Shown: positions 29,418 through 37,318, counted from the first letter of the stretch. The stretch is 64,000 bases of DNA from a bacterium (GCA_009772925.1 WOUQ01000006.1:248001-312000), one strand, 5' to 3'. A program made the numbers and translations. Notes: generated from the letters alone by a model not told the origin.

Positions 29418-30302
29418 ATGTCCCAGTACCGTCCCCGCCGTTCCATGCTCTACATTCCGGCCTGCGTGCCCCGCTTCCTCGACAAGGGGCGGGAGCTGCG
29501 GGTGGATTCCCTGATCCTCGACCTGGAGGAATCGGTGCTGGTGGAACGCAAGGCGGAAGCCCGGCGCAACACGGTGGCGGCGCTGCAGGCAGGCGGCTAC
29601 GGCCACCGCGAGGTGGTGGTGCGGGTGAATCGGCACGACTCCGCCTGGGGCCTGGACGACCTCACCGCCATCGCCCCCCTGAAGCCGGACGCCATCCTGT
29701 TCCCGCGCATCGAAAGCCGCCAGGACGTGCTGGCCGCCATCGCCGCTCTGGATCAGGCGGGCGGCGAGCGCATCCCGGTCATGGTGATGCTCGAGACGCC
29801 CATGGCGGTGCTGCGCGCCGAGGAGATCGCGGGCGCCTCGGACCGCCTCATCTGCCTGGTCATGGGCACTTCCGACCTGACCAACGAACTGCATGCCCGC
29901 ATCACTCCCGAGCGTCTGCCCATTCTTTACAGCCTCTCCCACTGCCTGCTGGCGGCGCGCGCGCACGGCCTGCCCATCGTCGACGGCGTGCACCTGGACA
30001 TGAAGGACATGACCAGCTTCGAATACGCCTGCCGCATGGCGCGCGACCTCGGCTACGACGGCAAGACCGTGCTGCATCCCCTGCAGATCCAGTACGCCAA
30101 CGACGCCTTCACGCCGCGCGCCGAGAGCGTCGCGCGGGCGCGCAAGATCATCGCCGCCTTCGCCGAAGCCAACGCCGAGGGACGCGGCGTCACCGTGGTG
30201 GACGGCCGCCTGGTGGAGACCCTGCACGTGGAGGCGGCGCGCCGCACCTTGCTGATCCATGATCTGATCGTGAAGATGGAAGCCGCTGATGGAATCTGTT
30301 GA
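29418..30302 (+). CDS. CitE-like lyase 2 (malyl/citramalyl-CoA lyase type)
   Basis: A 294-residue CitE-type TIM barrel of classic length: RRSMLYIPACVPRF, the metal site SLILDLEESV, VRVNRHDS, the MLETPMAVLRAEEIA strand and the C-terminal GKTVLHPLQIQYAN. AAGGAG precedes the ATG. Members include malyl-CoA thioesterase, (S)-citramalyl-CoA lyase and citrate lyase beta; no citrate lyase alpha/gamma genes are nearby, so a CoA-ester lyase or thioesterase is likelier. Confidence 0.82.
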   Translation: MSQYRPRRSMLYIPACVPRFLDKGRELRVDSLILDLEESVLVERKAEARRNTVAALQAGGYGHREVVVRVNRHDSAWGLDDLTAIAPLKPDAILFPRIESRQDVLAAIAALDQAGGERIPVMVMLETPMAVLRAEEIAGASDRLICLVMGTSDLTNELHARITPERLPILYSLSHCLLAARAHGLPIVDGVHLDMKDMTSFEYACRMARDLGYDGKTVLHPLQIQYANDAFTPRAESVARARKIIAAFAEANAEGRGVTVVDGRLVETLHVEAARRTLLIHDLIVKMEAADGIC

Positions 30303-30327
30303 ACCGGCGGGAAAATGTTCCAGATAC

Positions 30328-30392
30328 TCCCTCTCCCGCGCTGCCGCGCACCCCTCCCCCGCAAGCGGGGGAGGGGCTGGGGGAGAGGGCGC
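30328..30392. repeat. CCCTCTCCCGC hairpin repeat, copy d
   Basis: CTCCCTCTCCCGC, then CACCCCTCCCCCGCAAGCGGGGGAGGGGCTGGGGGAGAGGG: a perfect inner hairpin (CCCCTCCCCCGC-AA-GCGGGGGAGGGG) between CitE-like lyase 2 and the MaoC gene. Confidence 0.85.
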
Positions 30393-30431
30393 CGTTGAAG
30401 CGGCGTTATTCCGAATGAGCAGGAGAGCCTC

Positions 30432-31499
30432 ATGAGTCAAACCTCCGCCGGCAATTTCTTCGAGGACTTCCACCTCGGCCAGACTTTCCTGCACCCGACG
30501 CCGCGCACGGTGGGGGAGGGCGAGATCGCCCTCTACCTGGCGCTCACCGGCTCCCGCCACGTGGTCGGCTGCGCCGCGCCGGTTGCGCATGCCCTGGGCT
30601 ATCCCCGGCGGCCGCTGGACGACCTGCTCGCCTTCCACCTGGCCTTCGGCAAGACCGTGTCCGACATCTCCCTCAACGCGGTGGCCAACCTCGGCTATGC
30701 CGACGTGCGTTTCCTGGCGCCGGTCTACGTGGGTGACACCGTCGCGGCGGAATCGGTGGTCATCGGCCTGAAGGAAAACAGCACGGGCGAATCCGGTGTG
30801 GTCTGGGTGCGCTCCACGGCGGTGAACCAGGACGATCGCGAAGTCCTCACCTGGGTGCGCTGGGTCATGGTCAAGAAACGCGACAGGAGCCATCCCGCGC
30901 CCAAGGCCGTGGTGCCGGAGACGCCCGCCTTCGTGGCGCCGCGGCGACTGGAGATCCCGCCCTTCCTGGACGCGCGCGACTACGAGACCCGCCTCACCGG
31001 CGGCCCCCGGCTGTGGGACGACTACGAGCCGGGCGAGCGCATCGATCACCCCGCCGGCATGACCCTGGACGAGCCCGACCACACCTTCGCCACCCGCCTC
31101 TACCAGAACCCGGCACGCCTGCACTTCGACGCCCACATGATGCACGACAGCGCCTTCGGCCGCCGCCTGGTCTTCGGCGGCCACGTCATTTCCCTCTGCC
31201 GGGCGCTGTCCTACGAGGGCCTGGAAAACGCCCTGCTCATCGCCGCCATCAACGCCGGCAGCCACTGCAACCCCACCTTCGCCGGCGATACCCTCTACAC
31301 CCGCACGCAAGTGCTGGAAAAATGGGACCTGCCCGACCGCGCCGACCTCGGCGCCCTGCGCCTGCGCATGCTGGGTATCAAGAACCTGGCCGCCGCCGAA
31401 CTGCCGGACCCCATGATCGACGCCGGCGGCAAGCAGAAATACCACCCGAACGTGGTGCTGGACCTGGATTACACGGTGCTGATGCCGCGCAGAAGTTGA
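30432..31499 (+). CDS. MaoC-family hydratase, mesaconyl-CoA hydratase-like
   Basis: A 355-residue double hot-dog hydratase. Its second half carries PARLHFDAHMM, FGRRLVFGGHVISL and INAGSHCNPTFAGDTL, typical of the mesaconyl-CoA/methylmalyl-CoA hydratases (Mch/Meh) of the ethylmalonyl-CoA pathway and the 3-hydroxypropionate bicycle. It would interconvert mesaconyl-CoA and beta-methylmalyl-CoA (or citramalyl-CoA). It is flanked by CitE-like lyases on both sides, consistent with a module that joins glyoxylate and propionyl-CoA or splits C5 acyl-CoAs. Confidence 0.82.
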   Translation: MSQTSAGNFFEDFHLGQTFLHPTPRTVGEGEIALYLALTGSRHVVGCAAPVAHALGYPRRPLDDLLAFHLAFGKTVSDISLNAVANLGYADVRFLAPVYVGDTVAAESVVIGLKENSTGESGVVWVRSTAVNQDDREVLTWVRWVMVKKRDRSHPAPKAVVPETPAFVAPRRLEIPPFLDARDYETRLTGGPRLWDDYEPGERIDHPAGMTLDEPDHTFATRLYQNPARLHFDAHMMHDSAFGRRLVFGGHVISLCRALSYEGLENALLIAAINAGSHCNPTFAGDTLYTRTQVLEKWDLPDRADLGALRLRMLGIKNLAAAELPDPMIDAGGKQKYHPNVVLDLDYTVLMPRRS

Positions 31500-31509
31500 A
31501 AAACCCCAC

Positions 31510-31538
31510 GCTCTCTTCTCCCGCTTGCGGGAGAGGGG
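31510..31538. repeat. CCCTCTCCCGC hairpin repeat, copy e (short)
   Basis: CTCTCTTCTCCCGCTTGCGGGAGAGGGG in the 60-base gap between the MaoC gene and CitE-like lyase 3; stem CTCTCCCGC family, without the trailing TTGGGGGTGAGGG. Confidence 0.8.
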
Positions 31539-31559
31539 CAAACCGAGAGGAACGATTGC

Positions 31560-32552
31560 ATGAGCCACCCCGTCCACCCCGATGCCGCCCTGTTCGCCGG
31601 CGAGAAGCCCTTCCCGGTGATTCCCGCCTGCGAGCATTTCGCCGGCAACGAGAAGCTGATCCTCAAGGCCCTGGAGCAGATGGAGAAGCTGGGTCCCGTG
31701 TTCAATATCACCTGCGACTGCGAGGACGGCGCCCCCGCCGGGCGGGAGCAGGAGCACGCCGAGATGATCGTGCGGGTTTTGGCCACCGACGCCAACCGGC
31801 AGCGCATGGCCGGTGCCCGCATCCACGACTGGAGCCACCCGGCCTGGCGCCAGGACGTGGACATCCTGGTGGGCGGCGCCGGCAAGCTGCTGGCCTACCT
31901 CACCATTCCCAAGAGCACCGAGTACGGCCATGCCGCCGAGATGATTGCCTACATCCAGTCGGTGGCGGCGAAGCACGACCTCCAGCGGGAAATTCCCATC
32001 CACATCCTCGTCGAGACGCACGGGGCGTTGCGTGACGTGCATCGCATCGCGACGCTGCCCTGGCTGCAGGTGCTGGACTTCGGCCTCATGGATTTCGTCT
32101 CCGGCCACCACGGCGCCATCCCCGCCAGCGCGATGCGCAGCCCGGGCCAGTTCGAGCACAAGCTCATCGCCCGGGCGAAGAGCGAGGTGGTGGCGGCGGC
32201 CCTGGCCAATGGCGTCATCCCCGCCCACAACGTCACCCTGGACCTGAAGAACCCCTACACCACCTACCAGGACGCGCGCCGGGCGCGCATGGAGTTCGGC
32301 TTCCTGCGCCAGTGGAGCATCTACCCGACGCAGATCCAGCCCATCGTCGACGCCATGAAGCCGGATTACTCGGAAGTGGAAACCGGCGCGGCCATCCTGC
32401 TCGCCGCCCAGAAGGCCGACTGGGGCCCCATCCAGCACGCCGGCGAACTGCACGATCGCGCCACCTACCGCTATTACTGGGAGGTTCTGCAGAAGGCCCG
32501 GGTCACCGGCGTGAAACTGCCGGCGGAGGCGGAGACGGCGTTCTTCGGCTGA
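31560..32552 (+). CDS. CitE-like lyase 3 (HpcH/HpaI family)
   Basis: A 330-residue TIM barrel of the HpcH/HpaI/CitE superfamily, but a divergent branch: metal region TCDCEDGAP, ILVETHGALRDV, and FLRQWSIYPTQIQPIVDAM near the C terminus. The two genes before it are MaoC and CitE-like lyase 2, and it is the last gene of the unit. In related arrangements the mch-adjacent lyase acts on methylmalyl-CoA or malyl-CoA; I could not assign this one by motif. Ribosome site AGAGGAAC. Confidence 0.72.
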   Translation: MSHPVHPDAALFAGEKPFPVIPACEHFAGNEKLILKALEQMEKLGPVFNITCDCEDGAPAGREQEHAEMIVRVLATDANRQRMAGARIHDWSHPAWRQDVDILVGGAGKLLAYLTIPKSTEYGHAAEMIAYIQSVAAKHDLQREIPIHILVETHGALRDVHRIATLPWLQVLDFGLMDFVSGHHGAIPASAMRSPGQFEHKLIARAKSEVVAAALANGVIPAHNVTLDLKNPYTTYQDARRARMEFGFLRQWSIYPTQIQPIVDAMKPDYSEVETGAAILLAAQKADWGPIQHAGELHDRATYRYYWEVLQKARVTGVKLPAEAETAFFG

Positions 32553-32566
32553 GCGCGGCCAAGGCC

Positions 32567-33022
32567 CTACAGGGCCATCGGCAGCAGGAAGACCAGGGCG
32601 ATGTTGGCGATGCCCAGCAGCAGGTTGGTGCCCACCAGCACGCGGATGCGGTTGAGGGCGGCCCCGGCGGCCGGCCAGTCCTGCGCCGCCACCGCCTCGC
32701 GCAGGCGGCCATAGGGGGCGAAGTAGAGGTACATGAAGATCGCGCTCATCAGGTAGCCGAGCAGCACCATGACGTGGATGGGATAGGCCACCGCCGCCAT
32801 GCCCCCCATGATGGCCACCAGGGCCTGGCCGGTGCCGATGAGCAGGATCACCGACAGCCACACCCAGGGAAAGAAGCGGCCGAACACGCCGGTCCACAGG
32901 CGCAGGCGCTGCGGCGGTTCCAGTTGCGCCAGGGCGACGGGACGCAGGCACTGGTGGGCGAAGAACATGCCTCCCACCCAGACGACGGTGGCGAGAATGT
33001 GCAGAAGGATGAGGATTTGCAT
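32567..33022 (-). CDS. CopD-like membrane protein
   Basis: A 151-residue integral membrane protein with four helices, matching the CopD/YqfB-like domain pattern: ILILLHILATVVWVGGMFFAHQCL at the N terminus with a conserved His, and FFPWVWLSVILLIGTGQALV. CopD proteins are linked to copper uptake, but many short family members have no known role. GGGAGGT precedes the ATG at 33022. Convergent with CitE-like lyase 3. Confidence 0.75.
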   Translation of the reverse strand: MQILILLHILATVVWVGGMFFAHQCLRPVALAQLEPPQRLRLWTGVFGRFFPWVWLSVILLIGTGQALVAIMGGMAAVAYPIHVMVLLGYLMSAIFMYLYFAPYGRLREAVAAQDWPAAGAALNRIRVLVGTNLLLGIANIALVFLLPMAL

Positions 33023-33126
33023 GGTGACCTCCCGGGGATGCTGTGGGGTGATTATCGCAGGCCTGTGCCCGGTCGCCGATATCCGCATAATCCTCCCTTC
33101 TTCCCACGGCGTTCGCTGCCCCGCGC

Positions 33127-35298
33127 ATGAGATTCCCTTGCCCACGTTCAGCCTCCTGGCTATGCGGCCTGGCGCTCGCGGCGATCCCCTTGGTCTGCGC
33201 GGCGCAGGCCTTGCCCGGTCCGGCCCAGGTCAGGGCGGACTGGCGCTCCTCGGAGGCGCGCCTGCTGGACCGGCATGGACGGTTGCTGCAGGAGATGCGT
33301 GTCGATAGCGGCGCGCGGCGTACCGACTGGACCCCCCTGGACGAGGTCTCTCCCGCCTTCCTCGCCGCCCTGCTGCGCGCCGAGGATAAGCGATTCTTCG
33401 CCCATGCCGGGGTGGATTGGCTGGCCGCCGGCAAGGCCGCCCTGAGCAACTGGCTGGCGGACAAGCCGCGCGGCGCTTCCACCCTCAGCATGCAGCTGGC
33501 TGCCCTGCTCGAGCCCGGACTGCGTGGCCGCGCGGGGCGCCGCGACCTCGGCGAGAAATGGGACCAGATGCGCGCCGCGCGGCAACTGGAAGCCACCTGG
33601 AAGAAGACGGAAATCCTCGAGGCCTACCTCAACCTGGCCGGTTTCCGCGGCGAGCTGACGGGCATCGACGCCGCCGCCCGCGGCCTGTTCGACAAGCGGC
33701 CGGCGGGATTGAGCGAAGCCGAGTCCCTGATCCTAGCCGCCCTCATCCGTGCCCCCAATGCCAAGGCGGATACGGTGGCGCGGCGGGTCTGCGCCCTGGC
33801 CCAAGGCAGCCACCTGGAGCCCGCCTGCCCCCACCTGCGGCGGCTCACCCTGCAAGCCCTGGGTGGCCGCGTGCCGGTGCTGCCGGCGGCGGACCAGGCT
33901 CCCCATCTGGCGCAACGTCTGCTCCGGGAAACCGCATCCGTAACGGCGCTTCCCCCCTTTGCGAAAGGGGGCGCAGGCGGGATGCCACAGCCTGCGGGTG
34001 CCACGCATGGGCGCCTGAGCACCACCCTGGACGCCGATCTTCAGCGCTTCGTCGTTGCCACCTTGCGCGAGCAACTGGCCTACCTGGCAGCCCGCAACGT
34101 CGAGGACGCCGCCGCCCTGGTGGTCGATAACGCCAGCGGCGAGGTGCTGGCCTACGCCAGCGTCAGCGCGGCGTCCTCGCCCTCGCCGCACAGCGACGGG
34201 GTGATCGCCAAGCGCCAGGCCGGTTCCACCCTGAAGCCCTTCCTCTACGGCCTGGTCCTGGAACAAGGTCTGCTCACCGCCGCCTCCGCCATCGAGGACG
34301 CGCCCCTGGCCATCGCCACGGCGAGCGGCGGCTATGCGCCGCGCAACTACGATCACACGCATCGCGGCCTGGTGAGCCTGCGCGCGGCCCTGGCCGGCTC
34401 CCTCAACATCCCCGCCGTGCGCACCCTGCGCCTGGTCGGCCTGGAACCCTTCGCGGCAAGTCTGGCCGGCTTCGGCTTCGACGTCCCGGAAGCCGCCGAT
34501 TTCTACGGGTATGCCCTGGCCCTGGGCAGCCTCGATGTCAGCCTGGAGGAACTGGTGAATGCCTATCGCGCCCTGGCCAACGGCGGTGTCTTCGGCCCGC
34601 TTCGCCTGACCGCCGACGCGCCTCGCGGCAAGAGCACGCGCGCCAGCAGTCGCGAGAGCGCGTTTCTGGTCGCCGACATCCTCTCCGACCGCCAGGCGCG
34701 GGCCCTCACCTTCGGCCTCGAGAACCCCCTCGCCACCCGTTTCTGGAGCGCGGTGAAGACCGGCACCAGCAAGGACATGCGCGACAACTGGTGCGTGGGC
34801 TTTTCCTCGCGCTACACGGTCGGGGTCTGGGTGGGCAACTTTTCAGGCGCGCCGATGCGCGACGTTTCCGGTATCAGCGGCGCCGCGCCGGCCTGGGCGG
34901 CGATCCTCGGCCATCTGCATGCCGGCATCCCCTCCAGTGCGCCCAGGGCCCCGGCCGGACTGGTGCGCGCGCGCGTCGCGCCGCCCGGCGAAACGCCCCG
35001 CCGGGAATGGTTCCTGCGCGGCAGCGAACCCGCCGGCGCAGGCTGGAACGCGGCGACCCCTCCCGCCGAGATCGTGCAACCCGGAGATGGCGACATCCTG
35101 GCCCTGGATCCGGATATTCCCGCTGATCGCCAACGCCTCATCCCCCGCGCCCGGCATGCGCCCGCCGGGGCCTGGTGGAAAATCGATCAGGAGCGCCTGG
35201 CGGAAGCGGACTGGCCCCTGGCGCGGGGCCGCCACGCCCTCATCCTGCTCGACGGCGAGGGCCGCGAACTCGACCGCGTGCGCTTCGAGGTGCGCTGA
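33127..35298 (+). CDS. pbpC: Penicillin-binding protein 1C
   Basis: PbpC is a periplasmic bifunctional peptidoglycan synthase: a GT51 transglycosylase (RAEDKRFFAHAGVDW, RGASTLSMQLAALLEP) followed by a transpeptidase (SxxK as AGSTLKPF, SLN as AGSLNIPAV, KTGTS) and a C-terminal BiPBP_C domain. It is 723 residues, a usual length. An N-terminal signal/anchor is seen. Between the two domains a hairpin repeat has been absorbed, giving residues LPPFAKGGAGG. In E. coli pbpC is followed by the alpha-2-macroglobulin gene; here sodB and DsrC-family genes separate them. Confidence 0.93.
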   Translation: MRFPCPRSASWLCGLALAAIPLVCAAQALPGPAQVRADWRSSEARLLDRHGRLLQEMRVDSGARRTDWTPLDEVSPAFLAALLRAEDKRFFAHAGVDWLAAGKAALSNWLADKPRGASTLSMQLAALLEPGLRGRAGRRDLGEKWDQMRAARQLEATWKKTEILEAYLNLAGFRGELTGIDAAARGLFDKRPAGLSEAESLILAALIRAPNAKADTVARRVCALAQGSHLEPACPHLRRLTLQALGGRVPVLPAADQAPHLAQRLLRETASVTALPPFAKGGAGGMPQPAGATHGRLSTTLDADLQRFVVATLREQLAYLAARNVEDAAALVVDNASGEVLAYASVSAASSPSPHSDGVIAKRQAGSTLKPFLYGLVLEQGLLTAASAIEDAPLAIATASGGYAPRNYDHTHRGLVSLRAALAGSLNIPAVRTLRLVGLEPFAASLAGFGFDVPEAADFYGYALALGSLDVSLEELVNAYRALANGGVFGPLRLTADAPRGKSTRASSRESAFLVADILSDRQARALTFGLENPLATRFWSAVKTGTSKDMRDNWCVGFSSRYTVGVWVGNFSGAPMRDVSGISGAAPAWAAILGHLHAGIPSSAPRAPAGLVRARVAPPGETPRREWFLRGSEPAGAGWNAATPPAEIVQPGDGDILALDPDIPADRQRLIPRARHAPAGAWWKIDQERLAEADWPLARGRHALILLDGEGRELDRVRFEVR
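33952..33971. repeat. CCCCCTTTxxxAAAGGGGG hairpin inside pbpC
   Basis: CCCCCCTTT-GCG-AAAGGGGG forms a perfect hairpin of a repeat family often found between genes. Here it is in frame within pbpC, in the linker between the transglycosylase and transpeptidase domains, and is read as PPFAKGG. A related copy lies at the miaA stop. Confidence 0.85.
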
Positions 35299-35431
35299 GG
35301 TCACGCGCCGACCATCGCGACCCCGCCCTCTCAATAACCAAGAAAATCACTCAACCATTGCCCGCGCCCGCCCAAGCTCATAAAATTCGCGGGTCTTGTT
35401 TGCAGACACCCTCAATCCACGGAGAACCCAC

Positions 35432-36016
35432 ATGGAACACCAACTGCCCCCCCTGCCTTACGCCAAGGACGCCCTGGCCCCCCACATGTCGGCCGAGACC
35501 TTCGACTACCACTACGCCAAGCACCACCAGGCCTACGTCACCAACCTGAACAACCTCATCAAGGGCACCGACTTCGAGAACAAGTCCCTGGAGGACATCG
35601 TCAAGACCGCCCCCGCCGGCGGTATCTACAACAACGCCGCGCAGGTCTCCAACCACACCTTCTTCTGGTCCTGCATGAAGCCCAACGGCGGCGGCGCTCC
35701 CAGCGGCGCCTTGGCCGACGCCATCAACAAGAAGTGGGGCTCGCTCGACGAGTTCAAGAAGGTCTTCCAGGCCTCCGCCGTCGGCAACTTCGGCTCCGGC
35801 TGGACCTGGCTGGTGAAGAAGGCCGACGGTTCCGTCGACATCGTCAACATGGGCGCCGCCGGCACCCCGCTGACCACCGCCGACAAGCCTCTGCTCTGCG
35901 TGGATGTGTGGGAACACGCCTACTACATCGACTACCGCAACCTGCGTCCCAAGTTCGTCGAGACCTTCCTCAACAACCTGGTGAACTGGTCCTTCGCCGA
36001 GGCGAACTACGCCTGA
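35432..36016 (+). CDS. sodB: Superoxide dismutase [Fe/Mn]
   Basis: A 194-residue cytoplasmic superoxide dismutase; the metal ligands are the His of YHYAKHHQAY, the His of AAQVSNHTFFW, and DVWEHAYYIDYRN. The N-terminal ELPPLPYAKDALAPHMS-like sequence and GNFGSGWTWLV are typical of the Fe-type enzyme, but metal choice is not certain from sequence. It is a single-gene unit with its own terminator. Start ATG at 35432, preceded by CGGAGAA. Confidence 0.96.
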   Translation: MEHQLPPLPYAKDALAPHMSAETFDYHYAKHHQAYVTNLNNLIKGTDFENKSLEDIVKTAPAGGIYNNAAQVSNHTFFWSCMKPNGGGAPSGALADAINKKWGSLDEFKKVFQASAVGNFGSGWTWLVKKADGSVDIVNMGAAGTPLTTADKPLLCVDVWEHAYYIDYRNLRPKFVETFLNNLVNWSFAEANYA

Positions 36017-36042
36017 CCGGGGTCGGCATTCCGCACCGGAAA

Positions 36043-36066
36043 AGGGCCGCATGCGCGGCCCTTTTT
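36043..36066 (+). terminator. Rho-independent terminator of sodB
   Basis: GGGCCGC-ATGC-GCGGCCC followed by TTTTT: a strong stem and U-tract 27 bases past the sodB stop. Confidence 0.92.
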
Positions 36067-36109
36067 GCTGCCCGGGTTGGTCCGGAATAAAGACCATAAC
36101 ATCATAATA

Positions 36110-36126
36110 TTCAATAGCTTATTGAA
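36110..36126. promoter_or_regulatory. Palindrome upstream of DsrC-like gene
   Basis: TTCAATA-GCT-TATTGAA is a perfect 7-bp inverted repeat in an AT-rich patch about 77 bases upstream of the gene at 36203. It resembles an operator for a small dimeric repressor. The surrounding A+T-rich sequence (AATAAAGACCATAACATCATAATA) contrasts with the GC-rich background and probably holds the promoter. Confidence 0.45.
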
Positions 36127-36202
36127 CTCTGACGTGGCCGTGCTATGAACATGGCAGGTGGGCGGAAAGCCCATCATCGACGACGAGAAGAGGAGAACGG
36201 CC

Positions 36203-36568
36203 ATGATGGACATCAACAAGCTGGTGATGGCGGAGACCTTGGCGCCCTGCGACGCGGACGCCTATCTCAATGACCTGGAGACCTGGAGCGAGGATAGCGC
36301 GCGCGAGCAGGCGCAACGCGAGGGCATCGAACTGGGCGAGGCCCACCTGGACGTGATCTGCTACCTGCGCGATCACTTTGCCGAGTGCGGTCCGCAGTCT
36401 TCCGCAAGGGAGTTGCTGCGGGCCATGGAACAGGCCTACGTCGAGCAGGGCGGCCGCAAGTATCTGTACCGCCTGTTCCCGCGCGGTCCGGTCACCCAGG
36501 GCTGCCGCCTGGCGGGGATTCCGACGCCCGCCGGCAATGCCGATCCGTCCTTCGGCAGCGTGCACTGA
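36203..36568 (+). CDS. DsrC/TusE-family protein with CysA only
   Basis: A 121-residue DsrC-family protein. The C-terminal arm reads GPVTQGCRLAGIPTPAGN, so the upstream conserved Cys (CysA) is present, but the penultimate Cys (CysB) that carries persulfide in DsrC and TusE is replaced and the tail runs on for eight more residues without any Cys. Other family features are present (LNDLETWSEDSAREQAQREGI, YLRDHFAECG, KYLYRLFPRGP). Members lacking CysB are thought to be regulatory or decoy variants. Its own palindrome and AT-rich promoter lie upstream; AGGAG precedes the ATG. Confidence 0.85.
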   Translation: MMDINKLVMAETLAPCDADAYLNDLETWSEDSAREQAQREGIELGEAHLDVICYLRDHFAECGPQSSARELLRAMEQAYVEQGGRKYLYRLFPRGPVTQGCRLAGIPTPAGNADPSFGSVH

Positions 36569-36591
36569 ACGCCGGCGGGGCCGAAATCAAC

Positions 36592-36613
36592 AAGGCCCGT
36601 TTGGCGGGCCTTG
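36592..36613. terminator. Probable terminator between convergent genes
   Basis: CAAGGCCCG-TTT-CGGGCCTTG type hairpin (AAGGCCCGTTTGGCGGGCCTT) between the DsrC-like gene and the convergent exported-protein gene; short U-run, so efficiency is uncertain. Confidence 0.6.
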
Positions 36614-36630
36614 TCAGTGTGGCGACGTAT

Positions 36631-36918
36631 TCAGCGGAAACGCCCCATGGTTTTCATGACTTCACAGGGATCGCCCTGGACCGGCGGCAGCAGCGCGCCT
36701 TTTTCCTTCGCGCGCCGGTCGAGTTCCAGGTAGTGGGCGTTCATGTAGCCGCGGCATTCCTCGAAGGACTTCATGCCCTGCAAGCGGGCGATGTGGATCT
36801 TGCGTTCCTCCGGGGTCATGAGCTGCGCACCTCGAAAGTTCTCGCCCTGGGCATACCAGGGAAAGGCGAATGCCTGGCCGGAAAGCAGCAGAGCGGCGAA
36901 CAGGAGGTGGATTTTCAT
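36631..36918 (-). CDS. Small exported protein, 95 aa
   Basis: Not recognised. A signal peptide is clear (MKIHLLFAALLLSGQAFAFP). The mature part has two Cys (FEECRGYMNAH and GDPCEVMK) that could form a disulfide, and an Arg/Glu-rich middle (LMTPEERKIHIARLQ). It lies 67 bases downstream of tusE on the same strand, but a good terminator is between them, so it probably has its own promoter. Confidence 0.65.
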   Translation of the reverse strand: MKIHLLFAALLLSGQAFAFPWYAQGENFRGAQLMTPEERKIHIARLQGMKSFEECRGYMNAHYLELDRRAKEKGALLPPVQGDPCEVMKTMGRFR

Positions 36919-36930
36919 CACGTGTCCAAA

Positions 36931-36957
36931 AGAAAACGCCCCGGATGGGCCGGGGCG
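36931..36957 (-). terminator. Rho-independent terminator of tusE
   Basis: On the minus strand CGCCCCGG-CCCAT-CCGGGGCG is followed by TTTTCT, 29 bases beyond the tusE stop. Confidence 0.85.
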
Positions 36958-36985
36958 AGTGTAGTACGAAAGAACTAAGAGCGCA

Positions 36986-37318
36986 TCAGACACAGCCGGT
37001 TGGCTTGGGCGTGCCGGCATAGCGGCCGGCCTGCTTGGCGGGGCCGTAGGGGAACAGGTCGAAGAGGAATTTCTTGTCGCCCCATTCGTCGCCGAACTCC
37101 TCCTTCAGCCCCTTCTGCAGGATGCGCAGGTTGGGCGCGGTGCCGTACTCGTTGAAGTAGTCGCGCATGTAGCGAATGATCTTCCAGTGGTTCTCTTCCA
37201 GGGTCAGCTTGTCCTGCGCCGCCAGGTACTCGGCGACGTCATCCGCCCAGTCGGACAGATTCTGCAGATAGCCTTCCGGGTCGGTTTCGACGATACGTCC
37301 GTTGATTTCCAGTTCCAT
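36986..37318 (-). CDS. tusE: TusE/DsrC-family sulfur carrier (CysB only)
   Basis: A 110-residue DsrC-family protein ending GPAKQAGRYAGTPKPTGCV. The penultimate Cys (CysB), the persulfide carrier of TusE, is present; the CysA position is Gly. This is the usual TusE pattern for tRNA 2-thiouridine synthesis, although a TusBCD set is not in the window. Tail GCV is nearer to DsrC than to E. coli TusE. Start at 37318 has GAGAGGAAAG upstream. It is divergent from the alpha-2-macroglobulin gene. Confidence 0.87.
   Translation of the reverse strand: MELEINGRIVETDPEGYLQNLSDWADDVAEYLAAQDKLTLEENHWKIIRYMRDYFNEYGTAPNLRILQKGLKEEFGDEWGDKKFLFDLFPYGPAKQAGRYAGTPKPTGCV

Noticed and set aside
27237-33596. A very long open frame on the minus strand across the CitE/ligase/MaoC cluster
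   Set aside because: It lies opposite convincing plus-strand enzymes, has the His/Gly/Arg-rich composition of antisense frames in GC-rich DNA, and no ribosome site or protein family.
36592-36613. Attenuator or riboswitch downstream of the DsrC-like gene
   Set aside because: A simple hairpin between convergent genes is better explained as a terminator.
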